Of a DNA stretch of 64,000 nt, positions 20,561 through 29,974 are shown in pieces. The DNA is taken from positions 62,001-126,000 of the forward strand of contig RXIV01000003.1 of assembly GCA_003989085.1 (NCBI GenBank). The letters run 5' to 3'. This stretch comes from Candidatus Competibacteraceae bacterium. GTDB taxonomy: Bacteria; Pseudomonadota; Gammaproteobacteria; Competibacterales; Competibacteraceae. The position numbers and the translations under genes are program-made. Position 1 is the first letter of the stretch. Each line of letters starts with the position of its first letter. The notes below the pieces were generated by a model that was not told the DNA's origin, ran no database searches, and was given only the letters and a program-made list of their open reading frames with translations.

Positions 20561-22159
20561 TCAATCCATCGCTTCATACAGCGGCAAGGTCAGGAACTCC
20601 GGGTAATCGGCGGACAAGCTCATCGTCTCAAAAATGCCCGCCGCCTGATCATAGGTCGCAGTGTCTTCGCCCTGAGCCGAAACCGCCGCTTTCACCTTGG
20701 ACAGTTCCTCCGGGATCATCGCTTTCACCAGCTCTGCCGTGACCTTGCGGCCATCATCCAGCTTGCCCTTGGGACTGACCACCCACTGCCAGACCTGTGA
20801 TCGGGCAATTTCGGCGGTGGCGGCATCTTCCATCAGGTTGTGGATTGGCACACAGCCGTTGCCGGCCAGCCACGATCCCAGATAGTGAATGCCGACATTG
20901 ATGTTATTCCGTACCCCGGCTTCGGTAATGGGCTGCTCCGGCTGGAAGTTGAGGAAATCCTTGGCGGTGAAGACTTCGTCGCGCTGCTTGTCCCACTGGT
21001 TAGGCCGGTCGCCCAGCACCTTGACAAATTCCTCATGGGCAATCGGCACCAGCCCCGGATGCGCGACCCAACCGCCATCAAAGCCGTCATTGGCGTCACG
21101 GGTTTTGTCATGACGAATGCCGGCCAGCGCCTTCTCATTCGCTTCCGGGTCACCCTTAATCGGAATCAGCGCCGACATCCCGCCCATCGCCGGCGCACCG
21201 CGCTTGTGGCAGACCTTGACCAGATGCAGGGCATAGGAACGCATGAACGGCACTTCCATCGTGATCGCGCCGCGATTAGCCAGACAAAAGTCCTTGTTCT
21301 TTTTGAACTTCTTGATGCAACTGAAGATATAGTCCCAGCGCCCGGCGTTCAGGCCCGCTGAGTGATCGCGCAATTCATAGAGAATCTCTTCCATCTCGAA
21401 GGTGGCGAGAATGGTTTCAACCAGCACGGTGGCCTTGATCGTTCCCTGTGGAATGCCGCACTCGTTCTGGGCCATGACAAAAATATCATTCCATAACCGC
21501 GCTTCCAGATGCGATTCCATCTTTGGCAGGTAATAGAACGGGCCAGCCCCACGAGCGATCTGTTCTTTGGCGTTGTGGAAGAACACCAGGCCGAAGTCGA
21601 AAATGCCACCGGAGACACGCTGACCGTCCACCAGCACATGTTTCTCATCCAGATGCCAGCCGCGTGGGCGAATTTGCAGAGTGGCGATTTCATCATTCAG
21701 CCGGTATTCCTTGCCGACTTCGTTGACGTAGCTGATCTCGCGGCGGATCGCATCGAACAGATTCACTTGGCCCTGAATCTGGTTGTACCAGTTGGGGCTG
21801 TTGGAATCCTCGAAATCGGTCATGTAGGAATCAGCGCCGGAGTTGTAGGCGTTGATAATCATCTTGCGCTCGACCGGGCCGGTGATTTCCGTCCGACGCC
21901 GTTCCAGCGCCTTGGGCAGCGGCGCGATTTTCCACTCGCCCTCACGGATAGACTGGGTCTCCGGCAGAAAATCAGGCAGTTCGCCGGCGTCAATCCGGGC
22001 CTGTCGCGCTACGCGGGCTTTGAGCAACTCCTGACGGCGACCTTCAAAAGCGCGATGCAGCTTGGCGACCAAAGCCAGCGCGTCGTAGGTGAAAATTTCG
22101 TCAAACCGGGGATGAAGGGGGGCGTTGATTTGTACGCCCGCAGGTAGATTGAGGCTCAC
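20561..22159 (-). CDS. aceB: Malate synthase A
   Basis: Condenses glyoxylate with acetyl-CoA to malate, second step of the glyoxylate shunt. [31 protein letters not shown], the signature region [19 protein letters not shown] (usual form has Cys in place of the second Ala) and [13 protein letters not shown] are all family blocks. 532 residues, as in the A isoform rather than the 720-residue G isoform. Downstream of aceA on the same strand with an intervening hairpin terminator. Growth on acetate or fatty acids is implied. Confidence 0.96.
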   Translation of the reverse strand: MSLNLPAGVQINAPLHPRFDEIFTYDALALVAKLHRAFEGRRQELLKARVARQARIDAGELPDFLPETQSIREGEWKIAPLPKALERRRTEITGPVERKMIINAYNSGADSYMTDFEDSNSPNWYNQIQGQVNLFDAIRREISYVNEVGKEYRLNDEIATLQIRPRGWHLDEKHVLVDGQRVSGGIFDFGLVFFHNAKEQIARGAGPFYYLPKMESHLEARLWNDIFVMAQNECGIPQGTIKATVLVETILATFEMEEILYELRDHSAGLNAGRWDYIFSCIKKFKKNKDFCLANRGAITMEVPFMRSYALHLVKVCHKRGAPAMGGMSALIPIKGDPEANEKALAGIRHDKTRDANDGFDGGWVAHPGLVPIAHEEFVKVLGDRPNQWDKQRDEVFTAKDFLNFQPEQPITEAGVRNNINVGIHYLGSWLAGNGCVPIHNLMEDAATAEIARSQVWQWVVSPKGKLDDGRKVTAELVKAMIPEELSKVKAAVSAQGEDTATYDQAAGIFETMSLSADYPEFLTLPLYEAMD

Positions 22160-22224
22160 GGCTGCTCCTTGATCGCTATTCGTTTTAACAGGGGGTCAAC
22201 ATCTATTTTAGCGTCGGCAATGGC

Positions 22225-22250
22225 AAAAACCCGGAGGGAGAGCCTCCGGG
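22225..22250 (-). terminator. Intercistronic terminator between aceA and aceB
   Basis: On the minus strand CCCGGAGG-CTCTC-CCTCCGGG (22230-22250) is a perfect 8-bp stem followed by TTTTT. It lies between the aceA stop (22296) and the aceB start (22159), so it should reduce aceB read-through from an aceA promoter or stabilise the aceA message. Confidence 0.85.
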
Positions 22251-22295
22251 TTCGGGCCAACGCTGAACGCCCCAGCCCATGCGGGGCGGCAAGGC

Positions 22296-23588
22296 TTAGT
22301 GGAACTGTTCTTCTTCAGTCGAACCGGTCAGCGCGGTGACGGAGGAAGCACCGCCCTGAATCACGGTGGTCATGTCGTCGAAGTAACCAGTGCCGACTTC
22401 CTGCTGATGACTGACGAAGGTATAGCCCCGGTCACGGGCGGCGAATTCCTGCTCCTGTACCTTCTCGACATAGGCGGACATGCCGCGCTTCACATAGTCT
22501 TGCGCCAAATCGAACATGTGGTACCACATGTTGTGAATACCGGCCAGGGTAATGAACTGGTACTTGTAGCCCATCGCGCCCAGCTCACGCTGGAACTTGG
22601 CGATGGTGGCGTCGTCGAGGTTCTTCTTCCAGTTGAAGGACGGCGAGCAGTTGTAGGCCAGCAGCTTGCCGGGGAACTGGTCGCGGATCGCCTCGGCGAA
22701 TTTCTTGGCGAAGTTAAGATCGGGGGTGCCCGTCTCGCACCACACCATGTCGGCGTAGGGTGCATAGGCCAGTCCACGCGCAATCGCCTGATCCAGCCCC
22801 TTGCGGGTCTTGTAGAAGCCTTCCGGGGTGCGCTCGCCGGTGCAGAATGGCTTGTCATTCTCGTCGCAATCGCTGGTCAGCAGGTCAGCGGCTTCAGCGT
22901 CGGTGCGGGCCAGAATGATGGTTGGGACGCCATAAACATCCGCCGCCAACCGGGCGGCAATTAGCTTCTGCACCGCTTCCTGGGAGGGCACCAGCACCTT
23001 GCCGCCCATGTGGCCGCACTTCTTGACCGAGGCCAGTTGATCCTCGAAATGCACCCCGCCGGCCCCGGCGCGAATCATCGACTTCATCAGTTCGTGCGCG
23101 TTCAGCACCCCGCCAAAACCGGCCTCGGCGTCACCGACGATGGGCAGGAAGTAATCGACGAAATCCTTGTGGTCGGGACCGATGCCCCGGGCGCATTGAA
23201 TCTCGTCAGCCCGCTTGAAGGTGTTGTTAATCCGCTCGACCACCGCCGGCACCGAGTTGACCGGATACAGTGATTGATCGGGATACATCGCCATGTAGGT
23301 GTTGTTGTCCGCCGCCACCTGCCAGCCGGACAGGTAGATGGCCTTGATCCCGGCCTTGGCCTGCTGCATCGCCTGACCACCAGTCAATGCGCCCAGGCAG
23401 TTGACGTAAGGTTCGGTGTTGATCAATTTCCACAGCTTCTCAGCGCCCCGTTGCGCCAAGCTGTATTCAACCGGCAGGTTGCCACGCAGCCGCACCACGT
23501 CTTCAGCGCTATAGCCGCGCTTGATACCCTGCCAGCGGGGATTCTCGGCCCAGTCTTTTTTAATTTGTTCGACGGTCAGGAATGCCAT
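22296..23588 (-). CDS. aceA: Isocitrate lyase
   Basis: Splits isocitrate to glyoxylate and succinate. Catalytic [11 protein letters not shown] is present (KKCGH signature), as are [40 protein letters not shown] and [14 protein letters not shown]. 430 residues, similar to the E. coli enzyme. GAGG-type ribosome site (GAAGAGGAATAAAAA) directly upstream of ATG 23588. Paired with aceB, the two form the glyoxylate bypass. The 255 bp upstream to the next pseudogene should hold its promoter; I could not identify hexamers confidently. Confidence 0.97.
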   Translation of the reverse strand: MAFLTVEQIKKDWAENPRWQGIKRGYSAEDVVRLRGNLPVEYSLAQRGAEKLWKLINTEPYVNCLGALTGGQAMQQAKAGIKAIYLSGWQVAADNNTYMAMYPDQSLYPVNSVPAVVERINNTFKRADEIQCARGIGPDHKDFVDYFLPIVGDAEAGFGGVLNAHELMKSMIRAGAGGVHFEDQLASVKKCGHMGGKVLVPSQEAVQKLIAARLAADVYGVPTIILARTDAEAADLLTSDCDENDKPFCTGERTPEGFYKTRKGLDQAIARGLAYAPYADMVWCETGTPDLNFAKKFAEAIRDQFPGKLLAYNCSPSFNWKKNLDDATIAKFQRELGAMGYKYQFITLAGIHNMWYHMFDLAQDYVKRGMSAYVEKVQEQEFAARDRGYTFVSHQQEVGTGYFDDMTTVIQGGASSVTALTGSTEEEQFH

Positions 23589-23843
23589 TTTTTATTCCTC
23601 TTCAGATGGTTACGGGGTGGTTGAGAGATGATGCGCCGACTCGGATCCGGCTTATACGGTGGTGGAACGACGAGCGAGTGGGATCAGGGTTGATGAACAG
23701 GGTTAATGGAGAATGCGTCTGGATCGGTAAAGCCCAGCATACCGCAGAAAACCCCAGTTATTCTAATGTGGCTATGCAGCATCTTACAAGTTTGGTTACG
23801 GCAAATCAGCCGGGGGGTTCTGGAATCCGCAACGTAACGCCAG

Positions 23844-24250
23844 TTAGCCAGCGCGGGTGTGTTGGGAAATTAGGAACATCTCCTCGCCGTTGTGGGCGAT
23901 GATGTCAAATTCGTAGTTGCCGCCGCCCGGCTGTTTGCCTTTCAGTCGGGTGGTGGTGTCGGCGATGGGGATGCCACGCTGGATGAGCAGATTGACCAGA
24001 TCGCCCTCTACCAGCGATTCCATCAGCTTGCCCCATTGGCTGGTAAACGGCTTTTCCAGTTGATTGAGTTTGCGGTCGGTGTCCTGAAGTTTCCGGTTAG
24101 TGTCCTTTTGAGCATCCAGCAATTCCTTAATGTTCCGATCCGTTTCCTGAAACTTGCGGTCGGTCTCTTGTTGAGACCGCAGCAGTTCCTTGAATCTTGT
24201 AGATCGTTTTCCCGAAACAGATTCAATATCTCTTCATAGGTCGTGGCCAT
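23844..24250 (-). pseudogene. Frameshifted DUF3782 / PD-(D/E)XK-nuclease-like gene
   Basis: Starts at ATG 24250 (MATTYEEILNLFRENDLQD) with GGAGGAG six bases upstream, then the family continues one frame over: FKELLRSQQETDRKFQETDR, a coiled coil with the repeating ETDRK pattern, and GKLMESLVEGDLVNLLIQRG. The shift is around 24195-24200. The C-terminal nuclease-like core begins (NYEFDIIAHNGEEMFL) but diverges at the end into SQHTRAG and stops early, before the second half of the core. Both defects suggest a dead gene. This family is common as stand-alone or mobile-associated nuclease-like proteins in cyanobacteria and gammaproteobacteria. Confidence 0.7.
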
Positions 24251-24403
24251 CGCCATCTCCTCCGGCGATCCATGCGTCCAGTATACCCCGACTGTGCTGC
24301 TCACCAAAAACTGCCTTGGTTGCCCGAGGGCGGTTCAGAGTCCCCCTCGTTTCCCTTTTACAAAGCATGATCGCTAGAGAAATCCGCGCCATTTGCGAGC
24401 TAA

Positions 24404-24643
24404 AAAATCCCCCTAGCCCCCTTTTCCAAAGGGGGGACTGAAACAAGGGGGGTACTCCTCCCTTTGAAAAAGGGGGGCTGGGGAGACTTCAAGGTGGGGG
24501 TCGGGGGGGATTTCGTTGGAGTTGGGGAGATTTCAAGGGCAAATCAGGCGGATTTCTCACAAAAAAACCGCCCCCGGTTTCCCAAGGGCGGTTCGTTCAT
24601 TCGATTCCCCCCTTTGAAAAAGGGGGGTGGGGGGGATTTGGCG
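24404..24643. repeat. Cluster of C/G-run hairpin repeats
   Basis: At least three copies of one palindromic unit: runs of five to seven C, then CTTT, a short loop (CCAA, GAAA), AAGGGGGG, and a trailing GGGGGGATTT arm. Copies at 24404-24436, 24457-24514 and 24604-24643. The outer AAATCCCCC/GGGGGATTT arms are inverted repeats, so the unit could fold as a long hairpin. The same unit occurs at 29765-29918, 31222-31282 and in weaker form at 37536-37575. It looks like a dispersed non-coding repeat of the REP/MITE kind. The stretch 24251-24683 holds no other gene. Confidence 0.8.
24561..24593 (-). terminator. Terminator downstream of the RTX/S-layer-like gene
   Basis: On the minus strand AACCGCCC pairs with GGGCGGTT (24566-24593, 12-nt loop) and is followed by a run of seven T (24567-24561). 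It is about 90 bp past the stop of the large RTX gene, among the G-rich repeats. Confidence 0.7.
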
Positions 24644-24683
24644 GATTGCCGCGAGCGGCGAATCCGCCTTACGAGTTACGGGT

Positions 24684-27356
24684 TTAGATAAAGTCACTCG
24701 CATCCAAGGTACCCACCACGCCAGTCACCCGGATGATCATATCTTCACCAGCCACTGCACCGAACGCGTTAGCGGCGGCGGCATTGGTGGTCACCACGAG
24801 GTAAGTGTCGGCACCCCAAGCAAACAGCCCAGCGCCAGGAGTAGCACCAAGCTGTCCCAAGCTACCCGTGGCTGACACTAAGCTATTAAGTGCGGTATTC
24901 AGGGTAGCGCCAGTCAGGGTCTGCACTGCACCGCCGTTGACGATGGTGAACCCACCACCAGCAACAGCATCGATACCAGCTGCTCCTGTAGGGTCTAACA
25001 CGTCAACCCTGCCACCCGCAGTACCTCCACCCAGATTGAGATCAGTAATCGTCAGGATTTGGGCTAACTGCGCCGCCGTCGGAATGGTAATGGCAGCCGG
25101 CAAGATACCAGCATTAGCATGGGAATTGCCTGAGGCGTCAGCCAGCATTTGGAAGGTATCAGCGCCCGATCCCCCGGTCAGCACATCTGAATTTGTCCCG
25201 GCAGCGCCACGCCCTGCGCCATCAATGGTATCAGCGCCTGACCCACCCTTAACTACATTAGAGCCGGTGCCGCCATGCACAGTCAAGTTGCCCACAAAGC
25301 TACTGCCATCAATCAACGCCGCACCAGTGACAGGTGTGCCCATGACCCCAGTAAAGGTCGCAGCCTGCCCGGCGCTACCACCCGTGATAGTTACCGAGTT
25401 CATGGTATTGCCAGCAATGCCAGCGACCGTCAACGCCGCCGGATCAGAACCCACCTGAATGGTTAGCGTTTCGATAGCATCTGCCGTGATTACCCCGGTA
25501 GTCTCGGCGACGCCTGTGCCATCCGAGGATTGGAATTTCAACAGCAAGGAATCGTTGACCGCGCCCGGATCAGCGGCGCCCTTCACTCCAATAGTGATAG
25601 CCCCCGCCTCGCCGACCATATCCTCAAAATACACGCCGTAAGTTGCCGCGCCGACCTTATTGAGGTTGGTTAGCGTGTAGGTAAAGGTAGAATTCCCAGC
25701 CGCTGTCTCCGAAACCCTGACCTCGTCAATAGAGGTAATGCTATCCCCATTAAACGCTGCATTAGCCGTCACGTTGGTCAACTGCAAAATTTCCACATTA
25801 CTGATCGGTGCACCGGCCACTAAGGTGCCCGTGGTATTGACCTCAATCGTATCGCGGCCAAGGCCTCCATCATACTTGTCAGCGGCATTGAATCCACCTT
25901 GAAAGTTGATCCGATCCGCGCCGTCACCACCCTTGACGTCGACCGCGATAGTATCGTCAACCGTTAACCGAATACCTCCCTTATTGGCCGAGGCATCGAT
26001 CTTGCTGACATTGAGCAACTCATTATCAACCCGGAACGATCCATCTCCCATGACATTAAGAGTGCGCAGTGCATTACCCGCCTGAGTTCCCCCCGCATTT
26101 ATCACTGTCGAATCAGAAGCAATATTGGTAAACCGATTGTAACCGACTGCAGTCACACTAAAAGTCTCAACCCCACCGGTCGTCTCCGAACGGAAATTCA
26201 AATTTCCAGCCGCCGCAACCGTTGAACCGTTATTAGTGACGGTAATCTTCTGGACATCACCTGTACCAGAAATAACCGAGGCGTTGTAGTACACAACCAA
26301 ATCAGAACCAGCAGCCCCATTGCTAACCCCAAAATCCGACGCCACACCTAGCTGCCGGACCGTAAGGTCATTAGCATTACCAGCGAAGTCTTGATTGATT
26401 GTTTTCACCCCCGTGGTATTCGAGGCAATAAAGGTCGTAGCTGCAGTGGTATTGAAATTAAGAGTCTCAATCCCCGACAATTTAGGCGACAATGCCGGCT
26501 GTCCGTTCAGTGTCGCGTTCAGCGTCGGATTGGTCCCAGTGCCGGTCAGTTGGTCAGCGGAATTCAACGTAGCATTATTCGGCGTTCCAAAGTCAGTCAC
26601 CAACGGCGCATAGAAGACATTAGCCGTTGCGACATCAATACCCGTGGTGAGTAAGTAGGTTGCACCCCCACCCGTGCCGAAGATTTGCGCATCCGTCGCG
26701 CTGTTGATCGCGCCCATCGGATCGGGATTGGTCTTGATACTCGCGATGAAGCTTTCTGCGCTGTTCATCGTCCCGTCGTTATAAGTGATCCCGCTGTAGA
26801 TCTTCTGCCCCGCCTGGAACGCCGGATCAAATGGCAACAGACTCTGATCAGCCTCTGCCGCCGCCGACACATTGGTGCTCGCGCCCAAGGTCGTCAGCCA
26901 GTCCTTGCCGACCGCGATCTTGTTCCATAGCGTATCCTGACGGTGTTCGGCGACTGCCTTCGCCGCCGGATCGACAATCGTGGAGGTATCGAAGGTCAGC
27001 GCCGCGGTGACAAAAGTCGCGACAAAATCACCCCGGGTATTCGTCTTCAAAAAGTTGACCCAGTAATCCACTTCCGCCTGAGCCGGCACATCGGTGCCCG
27101 ATCCATTCAGCACATTGGCGTAGATCGCCTTGACAAAGGCGTCATCGGTCATCGCCGCATAGCCCAGCCCATTGGGGGGACTGCTCTGAGCGTACTGTTG
27201 ATTATAAAAATCCTGGGACATCTGCGATACGGTCGCAGTGCCATTCGCGATTCCCTGCTGCCAGAAGGTATAACCCTTCAAGTCCGGCGCACGCAGGTAA
27301 TAGGCATCATAAAGGCCAAAGAGAATGTCAGAAGTCGTAGCAGTAGGTCCAGCCAT
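24684..27356 (-). CDS. RTX / S-layer-like secreted protein with N-terminal DUF4214
   Basis: An 890-residue, Gly/Ala/Thr/Asn-rich protein with no cysteine, a composition typical of type I-secreted surface proteins. Residues about 8-125 match DUF4214 (DILFGLYDAYYLRAPDLKGY ... DDAFVKAIYANVLNGSGTD). RTX calcium-binding nonapeptides occur at KGGDGADRINF, GGLGRDTIEV, HGGTGSNVVKGGSGADTIDG and TGGSGADTFQM. The last 150 residues resemble the C-terminal part of Caulobacter-type S-layer proteins, expected to hold the uncleaved type I secretion signal. Start at 27356 (MAGPTATTSD) has GGAG six bases upstream. Probable calcium-folded cell-surface layer; its ABC/MFP/TolC exporter is not in the window. Lies next to a polysaccharide export cluster. 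Confidence 0.82.
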   Translation of the reverse strand: MAGPTATTSDILFGLYDAYYLRAPDLKGYTFWQQGIANGTATVSQMSQDFYNQQYAQSSPPNGLGYAAMTDDAFVKAIYANVLNGSGTDVPAQAEVDYWVNFLKTNTRGDFVATFVTAALTFDTSTIVDPAAKAVAEHRQDTLWNKIAVGKDWLTTLGASTNVSAAAEADQSLLPFDPAFQAGQKIYSGITYNDGTMNSAESFIASIKTNPDPMGAINSATDAQIFGTGGGATYLLTTGIDVATANVFYAPLVTDFGTPNNATLNSADQLTGTGTNPTLNATLNGQPALSPKLSGIETLNFNTTAATTFIASNTTGVKTINQDFAGNANDLTVRQLGVASDFGVSNGAAGSDLVVYYNASVISGTGDVQKITVTNNGSTVAAAGNLNFRSETTGGVETFSVTAVGYNRFTNIASDSTVINAGGTQAGNALRTLNVMGDGSFRVDNELLNVSKIDASANKGGIRLTVDDTIAVDVKGGDGADRINFQGGFNAADKYDGGLGRDTIEVNTTGTLVAGAPISNVEILQLTNVTANAAFNGDSITSIDEVRVSETAAGNSTFTYTLTNLNKVGAATYGVYFEDMVGEAGAITIGVKGAADPGAVNDSLLLKFQSSDGTGVAETTGVITADAIETLTIQVGSDPAALTVAGIAGNTMNSVTITGGSAGQAATFTGVMGTPVTGAALIDGSSFVGNLTVHGGTGSNVVKGGSGADTIDGAGRGAAGTNSDVLTGGSGADTFQMLADASGNSHANAGILPAAITIPTAAQLAQILTITDLNLGGGTAGGRVDVLDPTGAAGIDAVAGGGFTIVNGGAVQTLTGATLNTALNSLVSATGSLGQLGATPGAGLFAWGADTYLVVTTNAAAANAFGAVAGEDMIIRVTGVVGTLDASDFI

Positions 27357-27720
27357 GTTGAACTCCATCACCTAAAGAGAAAGATCAAAAAAATCAGATT
27401 CCGACTCCCAGAGAGGATACCCATCGAAATCTACCCAACCAACATGATAACCCGGTTTCCGTTAGAGTCAACGCAACAGCGGAGAGGGCAAAAACTTACG
27501 ACCCGCCTGCTATCCCTCCAACTCCGATTACTTCACTGATCTAACCAAGACCGCATTCAAAAGAGACAAACCATTCCGCGCCCGCCGCCATAACGAAGAC
27601 CATAGCTAACGCCACAAGGTTCGTGCCTGATTACAGTACAATTGGGGCAAGGATATACGGGTTGTCGTTTTCTTGCAAGTCACTTGTGAAAATTTTACCA
27701 CGAAACCCTATTATTGTTGC
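27357..27720. other. Intergenic region upstream of the RTX gene
   Basis: 364 bp without a supported gene; short frames here have no recognisable product. It should hold the leftward promoter and leader of the RTX gene. An inverted repeat TTGTTG-CTTAA-CAACAA spans the end of the neighbouring acyltransferase gene (about 27715-27731). No convincing promoter hexamers seen. Confidence 0.5.
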
Positions 27721-28695
27721 TTAACAACAACGAACTGCCCGACAGTGAAGCCGTCGCCACTGCGCCAAGGGGCGTTCCCAACCTGCGTAACTGAGCGCCG
27801 CCAAGCTCATGATCACCGCCAGATAGGCCAAGGGCGGCACTCGTTCACCACTGTTCAAACCGGGCCACAGCCACAACACCGCAAAATGCCCCAAAAACAC
27901 TCCATAAGATAGCTGGCCCACCGCCGTATCCCAACGGCGCGGCGTCAACCGCGCCAATGCTGCAACCGCCGGCAACCCGACGCTCAACCCCAGCGCCACC
28001 TCAACATTAAAAGGCTGGCGCAAACCCGGCCACAGCAGCAGCGCCGTTAGCCACACCCAAGCAGCCAGTCCTGCCGGCAACCACGCCCGCCACCAGGACG
28101 CTTCGCGCTGGCGGTACATCATCCCTCCCGCCAGAAAAATCCACAGAATCCCCGGCAATAACCGATACCCAAACGTGTCGGTATTCAGCCACCCGACCTG
28201 CGCCAGCACAAACACCGCAAGACTGATTGTCCCGAACCCCCGCCGCGCCCATTGACCAGCCAGCGTCAACCACGGCAACAGCAGATAAAACTGGATTTCC
28301 GCCCCCAATGACCACGCCGGCGGCACCAAGGTAAAGCGATCCTGCCCAGTAAACATAAAATAGTTCAATGGCACAATAAAGACATTCGCCAGCCAGTCGC
28401 CCCCGGTCGGCGTCACCGCAAGAAAGGAACTTCGCACCCCCACGACCCACAACAACACTCCCAACAGCGCATAACCATAGTATTGCGGCAACAGGCGCAG
28501 GGCGCGATCCGCATAAAATCCCCCAATTTGCTGCCGGCCCTGATGATAACGGTCGATCAGCGCCGCAGTCACATAGCCGGAAATCAGATAAAACCCCACT
28601 ACTGCTGGCACACCCAAATGCCAAGGCCCGAGGCTATAACCAGCATGTGCCAGCGCCACCGCCGCCGCCAGCAGCAGCCTCAACAACCCGAACAT
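27721..28695 (-). CDS. Acyltransferase-3 family membrane protein (OafA/NolL-like)
   Basis: Integral membrane O-acyltransferase that would acetylate a surface sugar. About ten hydrophobic helices; family features are FYLISGYVTAAL, FYADRALRLLPQYYGYALLG (conserved RxxRLxP-type motif), WSLGAEIQFYLLLPWL (WSL.E.Y.xxP motif) and YGVFLGHFAVLWLW. 324 residues from ATG 28695 (MFGLLRLLLAAAVALAHAGY); the frame runs 43 codons further upstream without family character. Divergent from the polysaccharide ABC permease 232 bp away, so probably a polysaccharide-decorating enzyme. Confidence 0.82.
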   Translation of the reverse strand: MFGLLRLLLAAAVALAHAGYSLGPWHLGVPAVVGFYLISGYVTAALIDRYHQGRQQIGGFYADRALRLLPQYYGYALLGVLLWVVGVRSSFLAVTPTGGDWLANVFIVPLNYFMFTGQDRFTLVPPAWSLGAEIQFYLLLPWLTLAGQWARRGFGTISLAVFVLAQVGWLNTDTFGYRLLPGILWIFLAGGMMYRQREASWWRAWLPAGLAAWVWLTALLLWPGLRQPFNVEVALGLSVGLPAVAALARLTPRRWDTAVGQLSYGVFLGHFAVLWLWPGLNSGERVPPLAYLAVIMSLAALSYAGWERPLAQWRRLHCRAVRCC

Positions 28696-28927
28696 GGTTT
28701 TGACTCTCCCGTCACAGCGCCAAAGGGCAAAACATAAAATGATAACAGCTGGGCGATCTATTTTCTCCATCTGGACAAGCAGGGGTAGTGCGCAGCGTCG
28801 ATAGGCAAGCCTTTGACCGCCCAAACGCCTTGAGTTTTAACATCAGGCTTGAAAGAATGCCCAGCTCATTTACGCCATTCCATCGGCGCGAACCTGATCC
28901 ATAAAAATAACATTCACTCCAGCGCAC

Positions 28928-29761
28928 ATGAACCACGGCTTAACCCATCCACATCCCGGACTACAAAGCGTCATGTTCCGCTCGCTGTGGGCTTACCGTG
29001 GCTTCATCTTGGCCAACGTCCGGCGGGATTTTCAACAGCGCTACACCCATTCTCTGCTGGGCGGACTGTGGGCCGTCCTCAATCCACTGACCCTGATTGT
29101 CATCTATACCGTCATCTTCGCCGGGATCATGCACTCCACTCTGCCCGGCCATGAAAGCAGCCCCTTTGCCTACAGCATCTACTTGTGCGCCGGACTGCTG
29201 CCCTGGAACGCTTTTGCCGATCTGGTCGGGCGGATGCAAGGTGTTTTTCTCCAGTACGGCAACCTAATTAAAAAGTCGAACTTCCCCCGCTCCTGCTTGC
29301 CGATCATCGTCGCCCTGTCGGTGCTGGTGGATTTTACCATTGTCTTTTCCCTGTACCTGCTGTTCCTGTTGTTCAGCGGCAACTTTCCGGGCTGGGTGAT
29401 CCTGACCTTCGCCCCGGTGTTCCTGATCCAATGGGCCTTCGGCCTGGGCCTCGGCCTGTTGACCGCCACACTGAACGTCTTTTTCCGCGATGTCGGCCAA
29501 TTCGTTGGGGTCATCCTCCAGTTCTGGTTCTGGCTCACACCGATTGTTTACAGCGCCAGCGGCCTGCCCGCCCCGGTTCGCTCATCACTCTGGCTCAACC
29601 CCCTCTATCCACTGATCGAAGCCTATCAAGGCATCTTTCTACTCCAGACCGCGCCAAACTGGAGCGGATTGCTGGGGATCGCTGTGCTGGCTGTCGCCTT
29701 GCTGTGGCTGGCTGGGCGGCTGTTCCTCAAACTGGCCGGTGAAATTGTCGATGAACTTTGA
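28928..29761 (+). CDS. wzm: Polysaccharide ABC transporter permease (Wzm-type)
   Basis: ABC-2 permease exporting O-antigen or capsule across the inner membrane. Six hydrophobic segments with the family blocks RRDFQQRYTHSLLGGLWAVL near the N-terminus, AGLLPWNAFADLVGRMQGVF, and LTPIVYSASGLP...LNPLYPLIEAYQ towards the end. 277 residues, typical. Start at 28928; an ATG at 28973 is possible, neither has a clear ribosome site. First gene of the polysaccharide block; a 213-bp gap filled with hairpin repeats separates it from its ATPase gene. Confidence 0.9.
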   Translation: MNHGLTHPHPGLQSVMFRSLWAYRGFILANVRRDFQQRYTHSLLGGLWAVLNPLTLIVIYTVIFAGIMHSTLPGHESSPFAYSIYLCAGLLPWNAFADLVGRMQGVFLQYGNLIKKSNFPRSCLPIIVALSVLVDFTIVFSLYLLFLLFSGNFPGWVILTFAPVFLIQWAFGLGLGLLTATLNVFFRDVGQFVGVILQFWFWLTPIVYSASGLPAPVRSSLWLNPLYPLIEAYQGIFLLQTAPNWSGLLGIAVLAVALLWLAGRLFLKLAGEIVDEL

Positions 29762-29764
29762 AGA

Positions 29765-29918
29765 GTTCCCCCTCGAAATCCCCCCTTTAGCAAAGGGCAT
29801 TCAGTTCCCCCCTTTAGCAAAGGGGGGTAGGGGGGATTTGAAGCCGGGTGGACATGCGAGATCTCCGTCACCGTGCGAAATTCCCCCGACCCTCCTTCCT
29901 TCAAAGAAGGAAGGTGGA
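29765..29918. repeat. C/G-run hairpin repeats between wzm and wzt
   Basis: Two or more copies of the same unit seen at 24404-24643: CCCCCCTTTAGCAAAGGG (29780-29798, partial), CCCCCCTTTAGCAAAGGGGGG followed by TAGGGGGGATTT (29806-29839), and a related imperfect hairpin CCTTCCTTCAAAGAAGGAAGG (29893-29914). The elements fill the gap between permease and ATPase genes, which are usually adjacent. Confidence 0.78.
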
Positions 29919-29974
29919 ATGCTGACCTTCCAGTAATGCTCAAAGCCAATAACTCACTCTTGCGCAAAAATTCC

